A stretch of DNA of 5,121 bases from Candidatus Omnitrophota bacterium. Its GTDB lineage: Bacteria > Omnitrophota > Gorgyraeia > B26-G9. Made by a program: the position numbers and the translations under genes. The notes under the pieces are model-generated. The model saw only the letters and a list, made by a program, of their open reading frames with translations. It had not been told where the DNA came from and did no database searches. Below are positions 5,032 to 5,121 of this stretch, piece by piece (the stretch's first letter is position 1; each line of letters opens with the position of its first letter). Where the stretch lies: NCBI GenBank assembly GCA_018399295.1, contig JAGYOO010000128.1:1-5121 (forward strand). The letters are read 5' to 3'.

Positions 5032-5121
5032 GCAAAAAAAGACCCCTGAAAATCCTGATCACCGCCGGGCCTACCCGTGAATATATTGATCCGGTGAGAT
5101 TCATAACCAACGCTTCCACCG
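5028..5121 (+). CDS. coaB: Phosphopantothenate-cysteine ligase (CoaB), 5' part only
   Basis: Only 31 codons are in the window; the gene continues past the right edge. The sequence [14 protein letters not shown] followed by [17 protein letters not shown] is the typical start of a CoaB domain (ITAGxTREPIDPVRxITNxSSG), whose nucleotide-binding Rossmann-like fold joins 4'-phosphopantothenate to cysteine, usually with CTP in bacteria. The ATG overlaps the coaC TGA (ATGA). A GGGAG at 5022-5026 is too close to be an ideal Shine-Dalgarno, so translational coupling is likely. The two activities, normally fused as CoaBC, are thus separate but adjacent proteins here. Confidence 0.88.
   Translation, partial: MSKKRPLKILITAGPTREYIDPVRFITNAST

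Overview
The window (5121 bp, roughly half GC) looks like a piece of a Gram-negative-type bacterial chromosome, probably from an uncultured lineage assembled from a metagenome. The gene order yicC-remA-gmk-rpoZ-coaC-coaB resembles the Firmicutes yloC-remA-gmk-rpoZ-coaBC block and is also found in several candidate phyla. Together with secreted carbohydrate-active proteins and glycosyltransferases, it makes me think of Omnitrophota or a relative. That placement is inference and weak; no rRNA or tRNA is present to settle it.

Left part (1-2203): two divergent genes about sugars. On the minus strand, running off the left edge, is the N-terminal half of a GT-B (family 4-like) glycosyltransferase. 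Its last visible residues do not look like a glycosyltransferase; they resemble a glycoside-hydrolase C-terminus. On the plus strand is a secreted protein built like an alpha-L-arabinofuranosidase-type glycoside hydrolase: signal peptide, barrel segments, an inserted carbohydrate-binding jelly roll and a C-terminal beta domain. Much of its catalytic barrel appears to be missing and the expected nucleophile Glu is Arg. A perfect extended -10 (TGCTATAAT) lies so close to its start that the mRNA would be nearly leaderless.

Middle (2185-2520): a gene-free stretch of about 330 bp, densely filled with inverted and direct repeats. A perfect 13-bp hairpin spans the hydrolase stop codon. It is followed by a nested imperfect foldback (about 286 bp, with 17-bp perfect termini), a 30-bp tandem duplication inside its right arm, and a second hairpin that ends just before a near-consensus promoter (TTGACA-17-TAAAAT).

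Right part (2550-5121): a tightly coupled housekeeping operon driven by that promoter. It encodes YicC-family endoribonuclease (TTG start), RemA/DUF370, guanylate kinase, RNA polymerase omega, a stand-alone phosphopantothenoylcysteine decarboxylase (CoaC) and the start of a separate phosphopantothenate-cysteine ligase (CoaB). Every junction abuts or overlaps (TAA|ATG, ATGACTGA, TAATG, TAATG, ATGA), so the genes are very likely co-transcribed and translationally coupled. The operon links RNA turnover, nucleotide supply, transcription and coenzyme A synthesis. CoaC carries Ser where the family normally has its active-site Cys.

I see no clear defence system, integrase, CRISPR array or RNA gene. 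The best candidates for something undescribed are the foldback repeat block and the two odd carbohydrate-active genes.
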